A stretch of DNA of 22,688 nt from JBEKYD01 sp052325345 (GCA_052325345.1 JBKQVG010000113.1:1-22688); one strand, 5' to 3'; counted from the first letter of the stretch, positions 14,563-21,989 are shown. A program made the numbers and translations. Notes: generated from the sequence alone by a model not told the origin.

Positions 14563-14578
14563 ATTACCCTGGTAATAT
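14563..14578. promoter_or_regulatory. Promoter with overlapping operator of the AbrB-PIN pair
   Basis: The perfect inverted repeat ATTACC-CT-GGTAAT (14563-14576) overlaps an extended -10 box, TGgTAATAT (14570-14578). The ATG follows at 14585, seven bases after the -10 box, so the message may be leaderless. The position suits autorepression by the antitoxin, whose AbrB fold binds such palindromes. Confidence 0.5.
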
Positions 14579-14584
14579 AAGGAT

Positions 14585-14848
14585 ATGGCAATCGCGCGTT
14601 CCAAGCTTACGGCGCAGGGGCAGATTTCCGTCCCGGCGGACGTACGCCGAAAGCTCGGTATCGGCCCCGGTTCGGTGCTGGAATGGGAAGACGACGGCGG
14701 CAAGATCGTTGTTCGCCGCGCCGGACGCTTCAGTTCCGAGGATATCCACCGCATGTCGTTCGGCGTGCGCCCACCCGCGGTCCGAACTCTCGAAGAGATG
14801 AGAGAGGGAATCCGGCGTTACGCACGCGGACGCCATGCGCGCCATTGA
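14585..14848 (+). CDS. AbrB/MazE-type antitoxin (VapB-like)
   Basis: An 87-residue protein with an N-terminal SpoVT/AbrB swapped-hairpin DNA-binding domain: SKLTAQGQISVPADVRRKLGIGPGSVLEWEDDGGKIVVRRA (6-46). The C-terminal tail (EDIHRMSFGVRPPAVRTLEEMREGIRRYARGRHARH) is basic and helical and would wrap around the toxin. It overlaps the PIN toxin gene by 14 bases. Expected role: neutralises the toxin and represses the operon through the palindrome at 14563-14576. AAGGA lies only 3-4 bases before the ATG, too close for a normal ribosome site, which fits a leaderless message. Confidence 0.9.
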   Translation: MAIARSKLTAQGQISVPADVRRKLGIGPGSVLEWEDDGGKIVVRRAGRFSSEDIHRMSFGVRPPAVRTLEEMREGIRRYARGRHARH

Positions 14849-15215
14849 CACCAACGTACTGGTTCGCCTGATTGCTCGGGACGATTCCCGCCAGGCCAGC
14901 GCCGCGGAGCGCTTCGTCGAAAAAGGCGCCTGGGTATCCGTACTCGCATTGGCCGAAGCCACCTGGGTGCTTGCCACGGTCTACGATCTGAGCCCGAAAC
15001 AGTTGGCGACGGCGATTGAGATGCTGCTCCATCACCGCGATTTGGTGCTGCAGGAGGAGGAGGCCGTCGCCCGCGCCCTGGAACTGTTCCGCGCCAAACC
15101 GGCACTCGGCTTTTCGGACTGCTTGATGCTTCACCTGGCCCGCCAAGCCGGACATCTTCCGCTGGGCACATTCGACCGAAATCTGGCGAGAGCCGAAGGG
15201 GCTCAAAAGCTCTAG
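14835..15215 (+). CDS. PIN-domain ribonuclease toxin (VapC-like)
   Basis: A 126-residue PIN-domain protein. The acidic Mg2+ site is complete: D5 in AIDTNVLVRL, E41 in LAEATWVL, D95 in GFSDCLMLHLA and D114 in LGTFDRNLA. Length and order of these residues are standard for VapC toxins, which cut tRNA or rRNA when not bound by antitoxin. Its ATG lies within the antitoxin gene, 14 bases before that gene's stop, so translation is coupled. The end lies 19 bases from the convergent TPR gene and no terminator is visible between them. Target RNA unknown. Confidence 0.92.
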   Translation: MRAIDTNVLVRLIARDDSRQASAAERFVEKGAWVSVLALAEATWVLATVYDLSPKQLATAIEMLLHHRDLVLQEEEAVARALELFRAKPALGFSDCLMLHLARQAGHLPLGTFDRNLARAEGAQKL

Positions 15216-15234
15216 CCACGCTCCGGCCGGGCCG

Positions 15235-16302
15235 CTATCGGTTTCCCGCCCGCTTCAGATCGGCACGGGCGCCGGATTCGGGGTCGAGCCGCGCCGCTTC
15301 TCGCCACTCCTGCCGCGCACCCGGCAACTCGCCCAGCTTCTCCAGCACTTCGCCCAATTTCCAGTGGGCTTCGGCCAGCGTGGGTTGGTTTCCCTCCGGC
15401 TCCTGGCTCAGGTATTTTCCCAGATAGCTCCGGGCGCGAGCCAAATCCCCACCTGCCGCCAGCAGGCGGACCGCGGCCTGGTAATACGGCGCCAGATCGT
15501 CGGGTACGTTTTCCGTTGCCCTCGCCATCAGAGCATCGAGCGCGGCCCCATCCGCGCGCACGGCGCCGGCTTCTGCCAGAACCGAGTACCCATCCACCCG
15601 GCCGGGATCGATGCGGATCGCCTCTCCGGCCTGCCGCGCGGCTTCGTCCGGGTTCTCGTGGCCGGCTCCCAGCCAGAACCGCGCCAGCGCGATGCGCGTC
15701 CGGTAACTGGCCGCGTCCGCCTCCACCGCTTGGCGCAGCATCGCCACTTCGCGGCCGGAGCGTTTGTCGAATTCCGCCAGCCTTGCCTCGGCCAGAAATC
15801 CGCGCGAGGCGTCGATGCGCGCCATGCCGCGGGCCACCGCCTGCGCGCGGCCGCGGTCGCCGCCCGCGATTCCCGGAGCCAGCAGATAGAACTCCATCAG
15901 GTCTTCCTGCGCCTGCAGGTCGCGCGCGTCCAGACCCAGCGCAAGCTGGATCTCTTTTTTGAACCGCCGCGCCAGAAAGAGCTGCTCCAACGGATTCGCC
16001 GATTGCGCCTCGACCCCCAGCGCTTCCGCCAATTGCCGATGGAATCGCGCCACCTTGCCGTCGAAGCTCACCGCTTTTTCCGCCAGCGCAAGCGGCGTCT
16101 TGCGATCGCCAAACGCGTTGCGGATCTGCGACAAAAGGAAACAGCCCGCGGGATTCCGCTCGGCGCACCCCGGCCCGGCGTCGACCATCGCCCGCGCCCT
16201 CTTCCAGTGTCCCGCCTCAATCAGTCGCTCCGGAGTCTGTGCCGCCGCCGCCAGCGCCACCAGCGGCAGCAAGCGCCTAAGCGTTCCCCAGCCAGCTCGC
16301 AT
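15235..16302 (-). CDS. Secreted tetratricopeptide-repeat protein
   Basis: A 355-residue protein with a signal peptide (MRAGWGTLRRLLPLVALAAAAQ, cleavage near residue 20) followed by TPR-like helix pairs. Examples are AQSANPLEQLFLARRFKKEIQLALGLD, DEAARQAGEAIRIDPGRVDGYSVLAEAGA, DLAPYYQAAVRLLAAGGDLARARSYLGKYL and LAEAHWKLGEVLEKLGELPGARQEWREAARLDPES. TPR proteins hold protein partners together. No catalytic domain is seen, so it is probably an envelope scaffold. I chose ATG 16302, which gives a clean signal peptide; the in-frame TTG at 16323 adds seven residues. The gene overlaps the 3' end of the glycosyltransferase gene by 26 bases, making it the last gene of the PHP-GT-TPR unit. Specific function unknown. 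Confidence 0.75.
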   Translation of the reverse strand: MRAGWGTLRRLLPLVALAAAAQTPERLIEAGHWKRARAMVDAGPGCAERNPAGCFLLSQIRNAFGDRKTPLALAEKAVSFDGKVARFHRQLAEALGVEAQSANPLEQLFLARRFKKEIQLALGLDARDLQAQEDLMEFYLLAPGIAGGDRGRAQAVARGMARIDASRGFLAEARLAEFDKRSGREVAMLRQAVEADAASYRTRIALARFWLGAGHENPDEAARQAGEAIRIDPGRVDGYSVLAEAGAVRADGAALDALMARATENVPDDLAPYYQAAVRLLAAGGDLARARSYLGKYLSQEPEGNQPTLAEAHWKLGEVLEKLGELPGARQEWREAARLDPESGARADLKRAGNR

Positions 16303-17443
16303 ACCCTCGATACACTTCCGCAAATACCCCGTCCCAAGAAAGCGATTCCATCTGCCGGCGCGCCGCCGCGGCCATCTCCCGCCGCAATTCTTCCCTCCTG
16401 GCCAGTTCCACCACCCGCGCGCAAAACTCGCCGTCGCTCGCCGCCACGAAACCGGTATCGCCGTGGCGCACGATAAAGCGCGGGCCGCCGCGATCGGTCA
16501 CCACCGCGGGCACTCCGGAGGACAGCGCTTCCTGCACCACGTTGCCGAACGTATCCGTCTTCGATGGAAACGCGAAGATGTCCAAGTTGGCATAAGCGCG
16601 CGCCAACTCGACCCCGTTTAATACCCCGGTGAAAACCGCGCTGCCGAGATTACGTTCCAACCAGGGCCGCTCACTGCCCGCGCCGGTGATTTGAAACCGC
16701 ACCCTGGTCAGCCCCGCCTCGCGCAGCGCCGCATCGACGCCGGCCAGCAGCGCCACGTTCTTTTCCGGCATCAGCCGGCCCACGAAACCCACTACCACGT
16801 CTCCGTCCGCGCGATCGCGCCGCGCCGGCGTAAACAGCGTCGTATCCACCCCGCGCCGCATCGGAAACCCGGGCCTGCCCGTCCGCCGCCGCAGGATCCC
16901 GCTCAGCTCCGGGTTGGGCGCGAACAGCACCTCCCCGCGCGAGAAGAACCAGCACACGCGGTCCATCACGAAATCTTCCAGCGCGGACCCCAGCCGCTCG
17001 CCGGCCGCGCCCGGCAGCCATCGCAGGCAGCGGCTCAGCCGCCGGCCGGCAAACTCGTGCAGATTGGTGTGCCACGATGCCGCCAGCGGCGTCTTGCGGC
17101 GGGCCGAAAGAATCGCGCCCACGATACCCAGGTCGCCCGGGCTGGTGACGTGAATCGCGTCGGGACGGAAGCGCTCCAACTCCGCTTCTATCGGCGCCAT
17201 CACCCGCGCCAGCCAGGGGTCGAAGCGCAGGTCCGTATCCACCGGTACGGCCCACGGGCTGCGCACCAGGTCCACCGTTCGCACCGGCCCCTCGTCCCGC
17301 GCCCCGGGCGCGCCGTTCCAACGCACGCACAGGAACGGAAGCCCCTGGCGGCGCGCATACCCCAGCCATTCGCGGCAGGTGCGCGCGGCGCCGTTCACTT
17401 CGTGATAGGTATCGGCCAATAGAGCGATGCGGGGAACGGCCAT
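16277..17443 (-). CDS. GT4-family glycosyltransferase (GT-B fold)
   Basis: A 388-residue GT-B enzyme. The N-terminal Rossmann half starts RIALLADTYHEVNGAARTC (5-23), with the G-A nucleotide/acceptor loop, and has PDAIHVTSPGDLG and SWHTNLHEF. The C-terminal half has RRGVDTTLFTP, VGFVGRLMPEKN (218-229) and the E-x7-E type motif SKTDTFGNVVQEALSSGVP (294-312, D297 and E305). This is the pattern of SQD2, MgdA and PimB-like enzymes that move sugar from a nucleotide or GDP/UDP donor to a lipid. No membrane segment is seen, so it acts at the cytoplasmic face. Start ATG 17443 lies 4 bases after the PHP gene's stop codon. Donor and acceptor cannot be read from sequence. Confidence 0.9.
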   Translation of the reverse strand: MAVPRIALLADTYHEVNGAARTCREWLGYARRQGLPFLCVRWNGAPGARDEGPVRTVDLVRSPWAVPVDTDLRFDPWLARVMAPIEAELERFRPDAIHVTSPGDLGIVGAILSARRKTPLAASWHTNLHEFAGRRLSRCLRWLPGAAGERLGSALEDFVMDRVCWFFSRGEVLFAPNPELSGILRRRTGRPGFPMRRGVDTTLFTPARRDRADGDVVVGFVGRLMPEKNVALLAGVDAALREAGLTRVRFQITGAGSERPWLERNLGSAVFTGVLNGVELARAYANLDIFAFPSKTDTFGNVVQEALSSGVPAVVTDRGGPRFIVRHGDTGFVAASDGEFCARVVELARREELRREMAAAARRQMESLSWDGVFAEVYRGYASWLGNA

Positions 17444-17447
17444 GGGG

Positions 17448-18590
17448 TCACGCCTCGGTCGGTTCCTGCGCGCCAATTGCCCGCCGCAGCGTCGCCCGCA
17501 CGCCCGGGTTGGCCAGAAATCCGATGGCCGCAATCAGGGCGTTGAGCGCGCCCGGCTCCCCCGCCGGCCAAAGCGCCGACAGTGGTTGCACGCCCTTGGT
17601 TTCGTGCTCGTAAAAGATTCGGTCCAGATAGCGCTCGCGGCCCGGCAGGTTGGGATGGTTCTTCACGGCCTGCCAGATGAACTCGATGATTCGCGCCGCC
17701 AGCGGCTCCCGATACTGCGGCAGAAACACCACCCGGCTCAGCTTGCGCACCCGCACCTCGTTCACGAACTCGGCGAAGCTTCCGGCGTTGGTGAGGTTCA
17801 GATTGGCGTTCGGCTCCAAACAATGACGGTCGCCGCCGGAGACCACGGGAAGCCCCGTTTCCCGCGACAGCCGCACCACGTCCCGATTGTCGGACGCCGG
17901 CTGCAGCCCGTTCAGCTCCAGCGCGTGCAGGCGGCTGCCATGCGCCGCCAGGAAGCGCGTCAGCTCTTCCACCTGCAGAGCGCGCGAAATCCGCTGCTCC
18001 GTGCAATAGGGGTGGTTCAGCACCAGCAGGACCTCCGGCAGCGCGCCGAGTTCGGCCAGCAGCCGCCCCAGCAACGCCTCGTCCGGCGCCGCCGTATAGC
18101 GCGCCATCTCCGTCATCCAGCCCCGCGCCTCCTCCGCCGGCAGGTTATGTACTCCAATGTGGAACACCGCGGCCCCGAAAGGCGCCGTCCATTCCACCGA
18201 AAACGGCGCCGCGATGCCCAGCGCGTTCAAGTCCGCGCACGCCTCCAGTTCGTCGTGGTCCGTAAGCGACACGATCGGCCGCAAACCCAGCACGGCGCGA
18301 ATCTGCGCGGCTTCCAGCTCGTAGGCCGCCTGCGCGTGCAGCGGCGGCCGCCAGAATGCGCGCTCGAAATCCACCGCCCGGCCGCAACGCTTTTTCCGCC
18401 GGTCGCCGGCCCGTTTGACGACAGCGTGGATTGGAGGGATCTTTTCCAGCACGCGCGGCAGAAAGTCCAGCGACTCGCGCGAGTGCAGGGTGTGGCTATG
18501 CAGGGAAACGGCCGACGAATAACCTTCCGCCGCCGCCGGGTTTCGCCAGAGGCACTCCACCTGCGGAGCGCAGCTCGACAGCCGTCGCAT
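17448..18590 (-). CDS. PHP-domain metal-dependent phosphoesterase-like protein
   Basis: A 380-residue protein with PHP motifs in order: H31 and H33 in SLHSHTLHS, DHDE at 111-114, E133 in VEWTAPF, H144 and H148, H193 in LNHPYC and GGDRH at 252-256. Those residues form the metal cluster of PHP phosphoesterases (HisJ, YciV/RNase AM and PolC relatives). The insert at 55-95 and the tail after residue 260 are not typical of histidinol phosphatase, so the substrate is unknown. It precedes the glycosyltransferase by 4 bases, and both may act on a sugar-phosphate or glycolipid. The start is uncertain: ATG 18590, ATG 18599 or GTG 18629. I took 18590 because the inverted repeat at 18591-18615 ends directly before it. 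Confidence 0.8.
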   Translation of the reverse strand: MRRLSSCAPQVECLWRNPAAAEGYSSAVSLHSHTLHSRESLDFLPRVLEKIPPIHAVVKRAGDRRKKRCGRAVDFERAFWRPPLHAQAAYELEAAQIRAVLGLRPIVSLTDHDELEACADLNALGIAAPFSVEWTAPFGAAVFHIGVHNLPAEEARGWMTEMARYTAAPDEALLGRLLAELGALPEVLLVLNHPYCTEQRISRALQVEELTRFLAAHGSRLHALELNGLQPASDNRDVVRLSRETGLPVVSGGDRHCLEPNANLNLTNAGSFAEFVNEVRVRKLSRVVFLPQYREPLAARIIEFIWQAVKNHPNLPGRERYLDRIFYEHETKGVQPLSALWPAGEPGALNALIAAIGFLANPGVRATLRRAIGAQEPTEA

Positions 18591-18615
18591 GGGTCTCATA
18601 ACAACATTGAGACCC
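18591..18615. promoter_or_regulatory. Inverted repeat at the 5' end of the PHP-GT-TPR operon
   Basis: GGGTCTCA (18591-18598) and TGAGACCC (18608-18615) form a perfect 8-bp inverted repeat with a 9-base spacer, ending one base before the ATG at 18590. It could be an operator for the divergent region or a small leader hairpin that hides the start. No ribosome-binding sequence accompanies it. Confidence 0.4.
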
Positions 18616-18818
18616 GAAAATGTTTTCACTCGCGTGACGAGAACGTGAAGTTTCGCACCGCCCGCGACGCCTGTGTGACGATTGCGCGAACGGGGAGAAA
18701 TTCTCAGCCGAAGCGGGCGTCGAGAAGAAGCTTACCAACCTGCCCCACAGAGCAGCAGAGCCGCAACCAAAGTGGCCGGCGGTTCCCCCGTTCGCCGGGA
18801 AAGATGGGCGAGTTAGGC

Positions 18819-18873
18819 GAGACAAGCGCCGGGAGGAGTCCCGGCGTGGCAGACTGAGAGTCCGCTCCACGAA
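18819..18873 (+). repeat. Interspersed repeat element A, copy 2
   Basis: Matches 4390-4444 at 52 of 55 bases in the same orientation. The first hairpin stem is unchanged and only its loop differs (TGAG becomes GGAG). In the second stem a G-to-T change removes one base pair. Confidence 0.75.
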
Positions 18874-18967
18874 GAGGGGCCGGCTCATTTTCTCCGGCCG
18901 CGCATTTTCCAGGTATTGAGGAAAATTGGCCGACCCAACCGATGGGGAATCCATGCGGGAAGCCAGG

Positions 18968-19055
18968 TGGGACAGACGATCGTTTTTTGTCGTCGGTCGG
19001 GCTGTTGTGGCTTGGCGGGGGCCTGACAGACCACGAAAAACGATGGTCTGTCCCA
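18968..19055 (+). repeat. Interspersed hairpin repeat element B, copy 2
   Basis: Arms at 18968-18998 and 19025-19055 pair at 27 of 31 positions around a 26-base loop. Outer ends match copy 1 (TGGGACAGACGATCG on the left), while the loop is unrelated to that of copy 1. The order A then B is also the same, with 94 bases between A and B here against 55 in copy 1. Confidence 0.8.
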
Positions 19056-19136
19056 TCTCTCACTTGCCTGGGTCACCTCATCGCGCGCCGCCGCAAAAAG
19101 TGTGTGAGAATTGCGGACTGGGGACGCTGCTGCGGC

Positions 19137-19487
19137 ATGGCACTACTTTCCACCCATGTGCTCGATACCTCTCGGGGCAAGCCCGCGGCGGGATTGCGGG
19201 TGGAACTGTTCGCGCTATCGGCCGGCGCGCGCACGCTAATGAAGAGTTGCGTCACCGATGCCGACGGGCGCACGGAGCCGCTGCTCGATGGCGATTCCAT
19301 TCCCACCGGCGTGTACGAGCTGGTGTTCGCGGTGGGCGCGTATTTTCGGGCTTGCGGCGAAGCGCTGCCGGAGCCGGCGTTTCTGGAAGACGTGGTGGTG
19401 CGGTTCGGGGTGGCCGATGGCGGCGCCCGCTATCATGTGCCGCTGCTGGTATCGCCGTACGGCTACAGCACCTACCGGGGATCGTGA
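19137..19487 (+). CDS. uraH: 5-hydroxyisourate hydrolase (transthyretin-like)
   Basis: A 116-residue HIUase. The catalytic set is complete: H7 in LSTHVLDTSRGKPAAG, R45 in DADGRTEPLL, H100 in RYHVPLLVSPYGYSTY and the diagnostic C-terminal YRGS (113-116) that separates enzymes from transthyretin. It hydrolyses 5-hydroxyisourate, the product of urate oxidase, to OHCU. No signal peptide is present, so it is cytoplasmic. I chose ATG 19137 because residues directly match the family start; the longer frame runs back through repeat B. It is the first gene of a four-gene operon, and its TGA shares one base with the next ATG. Urate oxidase and OHCU decarboxylase are not nearby. Confidence 0.94.
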   Translation: MALLSTHVLDTSRGKPAAGLRVELFALSAGARTLMKSCVTDADGRTEPLLDGDSIPTGVYELVFAVGAYFRACGEALPEPAFLEDVVVRFGVADGGARYHVPLLVSPYGYSTYRGS

Positions 19488-20653
19488 TGGAAGCGCGCGA
19501 GGCCATCCGCCGCTGCCTGGAGCTGGCGGAATATACCGAAGAGCCGGGTCGCATTACGCGCCGCTTTCTGACGCCGCCGATGCGCGGCGTGCACCGGCGG
19601 GTGCGCGCGTGGATGGAAGAAGCGGGCCTCGAAACGCGCGTAGACGCGGCGGGGAATCTTTGCGGGAGGCGTGGTGGCGGGCCGCGGTTGATGATCGGCT
19701 CGCACCTGGATACGGTGCCGCACGCCGGCGCGTACGATGGCATTCTGGGCGTCGTGCTGGGGATCGCGCTGGCGGGGCGCTGCCGGAATTGCGCGCTGGA
19801 GATCGCGGCGTTTTCCGAAGAAGAGGGCGCGCGCTTCGGCGTTCCCTTCATCGGCAGCCGGGCGGTAGCAGGCGACCCGGTCATGGAGGAAGATGTCCTC
19901 GCGGCGATTCGCGATTTTGGACTCGATCCGGCCTGCCTGCCGCGGGCGGAAATCGATGGCGGCGTGGGCGGCTACTTCGAAATCCATATCGAGCAGGGGC
20001 CGGTGCTGGAAGCGCACGGGATTCCTCTGGGCGTAGTCGATGCGATTGTGGGACAGCGGCGGCTGGAGGTGACATTTCGCGGCAAAGCCAACCATGCCGG
20101 CGCGACGCCGATGGATTTGCGGCGCGATGCGCTGGCTGGCGCGGCCGAGTGGATCGGCTTGGTGGAACGCGAAGCGCGCGGGGTTCCAGGTTTGGTGGCC
20201 ACCGTGGGGTGGCTCGAAGTAGCTCCCGGAGCGAGCAACGTGATTCCGGGTACGGTGCGCGCCACGCTGGATGCTCGCCACGCCCACGAGGAAATATTGA
20301 ACAGCGCGCAAGCCGAGGTGGTGGGGGCCGCAGAGCGGATCGCCGGCGCGCGTGGGCTGAGCGTCGAAGCGGTGGTGCGTTCCGAACAGCCGGCCACGGC
20401 CATGGACGCGGACTTGGTGGCGACACTGGAACGCTCGGTGGCCGCGGCCGGATATCCGGTGCATCGCATCACGAGCGGCGCGGGACACGATGCCATGATT
20501 CTGGCGCGGCGCGTGCCGGCCGTCATGCTGTTTCTGCGCAGCCCCGGAGGGATCAGCCATCATCCGGACGAGGCGGTGCTGGAAGAGGACGTGGCGGCGG
20601 CGCTGGCGGCGGGCGAACGGTTCGTTATGGAATGGGGGAAGCGGTATGCCTGA
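19487..20653 (+). CDS. allC: M20 amidohydrolase, probable allantoate amidohydrolase (AllC/HyuC family)
   Basis: A 388-residue M20D/HyuC-type hydrolase. Metal and active-site residues: H73 in GSHLDTVPHAG, D84 in AYDGILG, the E-E pair in FSEEEGARFGVPF (111-113), H167 in EIHIEQGPVLE and the C-terminal histidine in ISHHPDEAV. The N-terminal TRRFLTPPMRGVH and the lid sequence KANHAGATPMDLRRDAL are typical. The family includes allantoate amidohydrolases, ureidoglycolate amidohydrolases, beta-ureidopropionase and N-carbamoyl amino-acid hydrolases. Placement between HIUase and allantoinase makes allantoate the best guess: allantoate to ureidoglycine plus CO2 and ammonia. The start overlaps the previous stop by one base, and the end overlaps allantoinase by 8 bases. 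The symbol rests on context, not on specificity residues. Confidence 0.85.
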   Translation: MEAREAIRRCLELAEYTEEPGRITRRFLTPPMRGVHRRVRAWMEEAGLETRVDAAGNLCGRRGGGPRLMIGSHLDTVPHAGAYDGILGVVLGIALAGRCRNCALEIAAFSEEEGARFGVPFIGSRAVAGDPVMEEDVLAAIRDFGLDPACLPRAEIDGGVGGYFEIHIEQGPVLEAHGIPLGVVDAIVGQRRLEVTFRGKANHAGATPMDLRRDALAGAAEWIGLVEREARGVPGLVATVGWLEVAPGASNVIPGTVRATLDARHAHEEILNSAQAEVVGAAERIAGARGLSVEAVVRSEQPATAMDADLVATLERSVAAAGYPVHRITSGAGHDAMILARRVPAVMLFLRSPGGISHHPDEAVLEEDVAAALAAGERFVMEWGKRYA

Positions 20654-21989
20654 GCTGGTGATTCGCGGCGGCATGGTGGCCACTCCGGCGGGCGTAGCGC
20701 GCGCGGACATCGCGGTCGAGGGCGGCACGATCGTCGCCGTGGCGCCGGAGCTGGCCGGCGCGGCGCGGGAGATCGATGCGCGTGGGCTCACCGTGCTGCC
20801 GGGGGCCATCGACGCGCACCTGCATTTCAACCAACCCGGGCGCACCGAGTGGGAGGGCGCGGCCACCGGCAGCCGGGCGCTGGCGTCGGGCGGCGGCACG
20901 CTGTACTTCGACATGCCGCTGAATTCTTCGCCCTGCACGGTAGGGGCGGCGGAGTTCGACGCCAAGCGGGCGGCGATGGAGCAATCGTCGATTACGGATT
21001 TCGGCCTGTGGGGCGGCATCGTGCCGGGCAACCGCGAAGCGCTGGCGGAGTTGGCGGCGCGGGGCGCGGTCGGTTTCAAGGCCTTCATGGCGGATTCGGG
21101 GCTGGACGAGTTTCCGCGCGCCGACGATCTGACGCTGTACGAAGCGATGCGGGAAGCGGCGCGGCTGGGCCTTCCGGTGGCGGTGCATGCCGAGGACAAC
21201 GATCTGGTGCGGGCGCTGGCATCGCGCGCGCTGGCGGAGGGCCGAACCGGGATTCGCGACTATCTGGATTCGCGTCCGGTGCTGGCCGAAGTGGCCGCCA
21301 TCGAGCGGGCCGCGCTGCTGGCGCGCGAGACCGGAGCGCGGTTGTACATCGTACACGTGAGCTCGGGGCGCGGCGTGGCGGCGGCGCTGGAGGCGCGCGC
21401 CCGCGGCGTCGATATCGCCATCGAAACCTGCGCTCACTACCTTTACTTCAGCGAGGCCGACATGGAGCGCATCGGCGCGGCGGCCAAGTGCGCGCCCCCG
21501 CTGCGGCCGGCGGCGGAACGCGAGGCGCTGTGGGGTAGCGTGCTGGCGGGCGAGGTGGACGTGGTGAGTTCCGACCATTCGCCGGCGCCCCCTTCCCTCA
21601 AGCAGGGCGCAAACTTTATTAAGATTTGGGGCGGAATCGCCGGGGTGGAATCCACGCGCGCGGTGCTGGGCGAGCGGGCGCCCATCGAGACGGTGGCGCG
21701 GCTGACGGCGGAGTTCCCCGCCCGTTACTTCGGAATCGCGCGCAAAGGGCGCGTTGCGGTGGGCTCGGACGCCGACCTGGCGCTGGTCGATTACGCGGCG
21801 GCGCACACGCTGGAACGAGACAAGCTTTTTCAGCGGCACCGGCTGAGCCCCTATGCCGGGGCGAGTTTCCGCGGCGTGGTGCGGCGCACCCTGGCCGGAG
21901 GCGAAACGATCTATCTCGATGGCGCGATCGCCGGCAGCCGCCGCGCCAGAATGGTGACGACTCATGCAACGTCTGGGACATACGCGTAG
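20646..21989 (+). CDS. allB: Allantoinase (cyclic amidohydrolase)
   Basis: A 447-residue amidohydrolase-superfamily enzyme of the dihydroorotase/hydantoinase/allantoinase group. Binuclear metal ligands: H58 and H60 in IDAHLHFNQPGR, carboxylated lysine K145 in GAVGFKAFMADSG, H181 in VAVHAEDND, H237 in YIVHVSSG and D310 in VSSDHSPAPP. DAHLHFNQPGRTEWEG and GFKAFM closely match allantoinases rather than DHOases (which have HxHxR), and the operon is purine-ureide. It opens allantoin to allantoate. The C-terminus has the usual KGRVAVGSDADLALVD block. The start overlaps the amidohydrolase by 8 bases and the next gene starts 26 bases before its stop, so the four genes are tightly coupled. Confidence 0.93.
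   Translation: MPELVIRGGMVATPAGVARADIAVEGGTIVAVAPELAGAAREIDARGLTVLPGAIDAHLHFNQPGRTEWEGAATGSRALASGGGTLYFDMPLNSSPCTVGAAEFDAKRAAMEQSSITDFGLWGGIVPGNREALAELAARGAVGFKAFMADSGLDEFPRADDLTLYEAMREAARLGLPVAVHAEDNDLVRALASRALAEGRTGIRDYLDSRPVLAEVAAIERAALLARETGARLYIVHVSSGRGVAAALEARARGVDIAIETCAHYLYFSEADMERIGAAAKCAPPLRPAAEREALWGSVLAGEVDVVSSDHSPAPPSLKQGANFIKIWGGIAGVESTRAVLGERAPIETVARLTAEFPARYFGIARKGRVAVGSDADLALVDYAAAHTLERDKLFQRHRLSPYAGASFRGVVRRTLAGGETIYLDGAIAGSRRARMVTTHATSGTYA

Larger units (their letters stand above)
18616..19136. other. Divergent intergenic region carrying repeat module copy 2
   Basis: This lies between the PHP operon (minus) and the purine-catabolism operon (plus). No gene is visible. It contains a 6-bp inverted repeat, CCGGCG/CGCCGG (18776-18798), repeat element A (18819-18873), repeat element B (18968-19055) and 81 bases of leader before the hydroxyisourate hydrolase gene. 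Confidence 0.6.

Noticed and set aside
17427..18857. A 476-codon plus-strand frame opposite the PHP gene, running into repeat element A
   Set aside because: It is the antisense shadow of the PHP gene. Its C-terminal SPGVAD is simply repeat A translated, also seen at the first copy.
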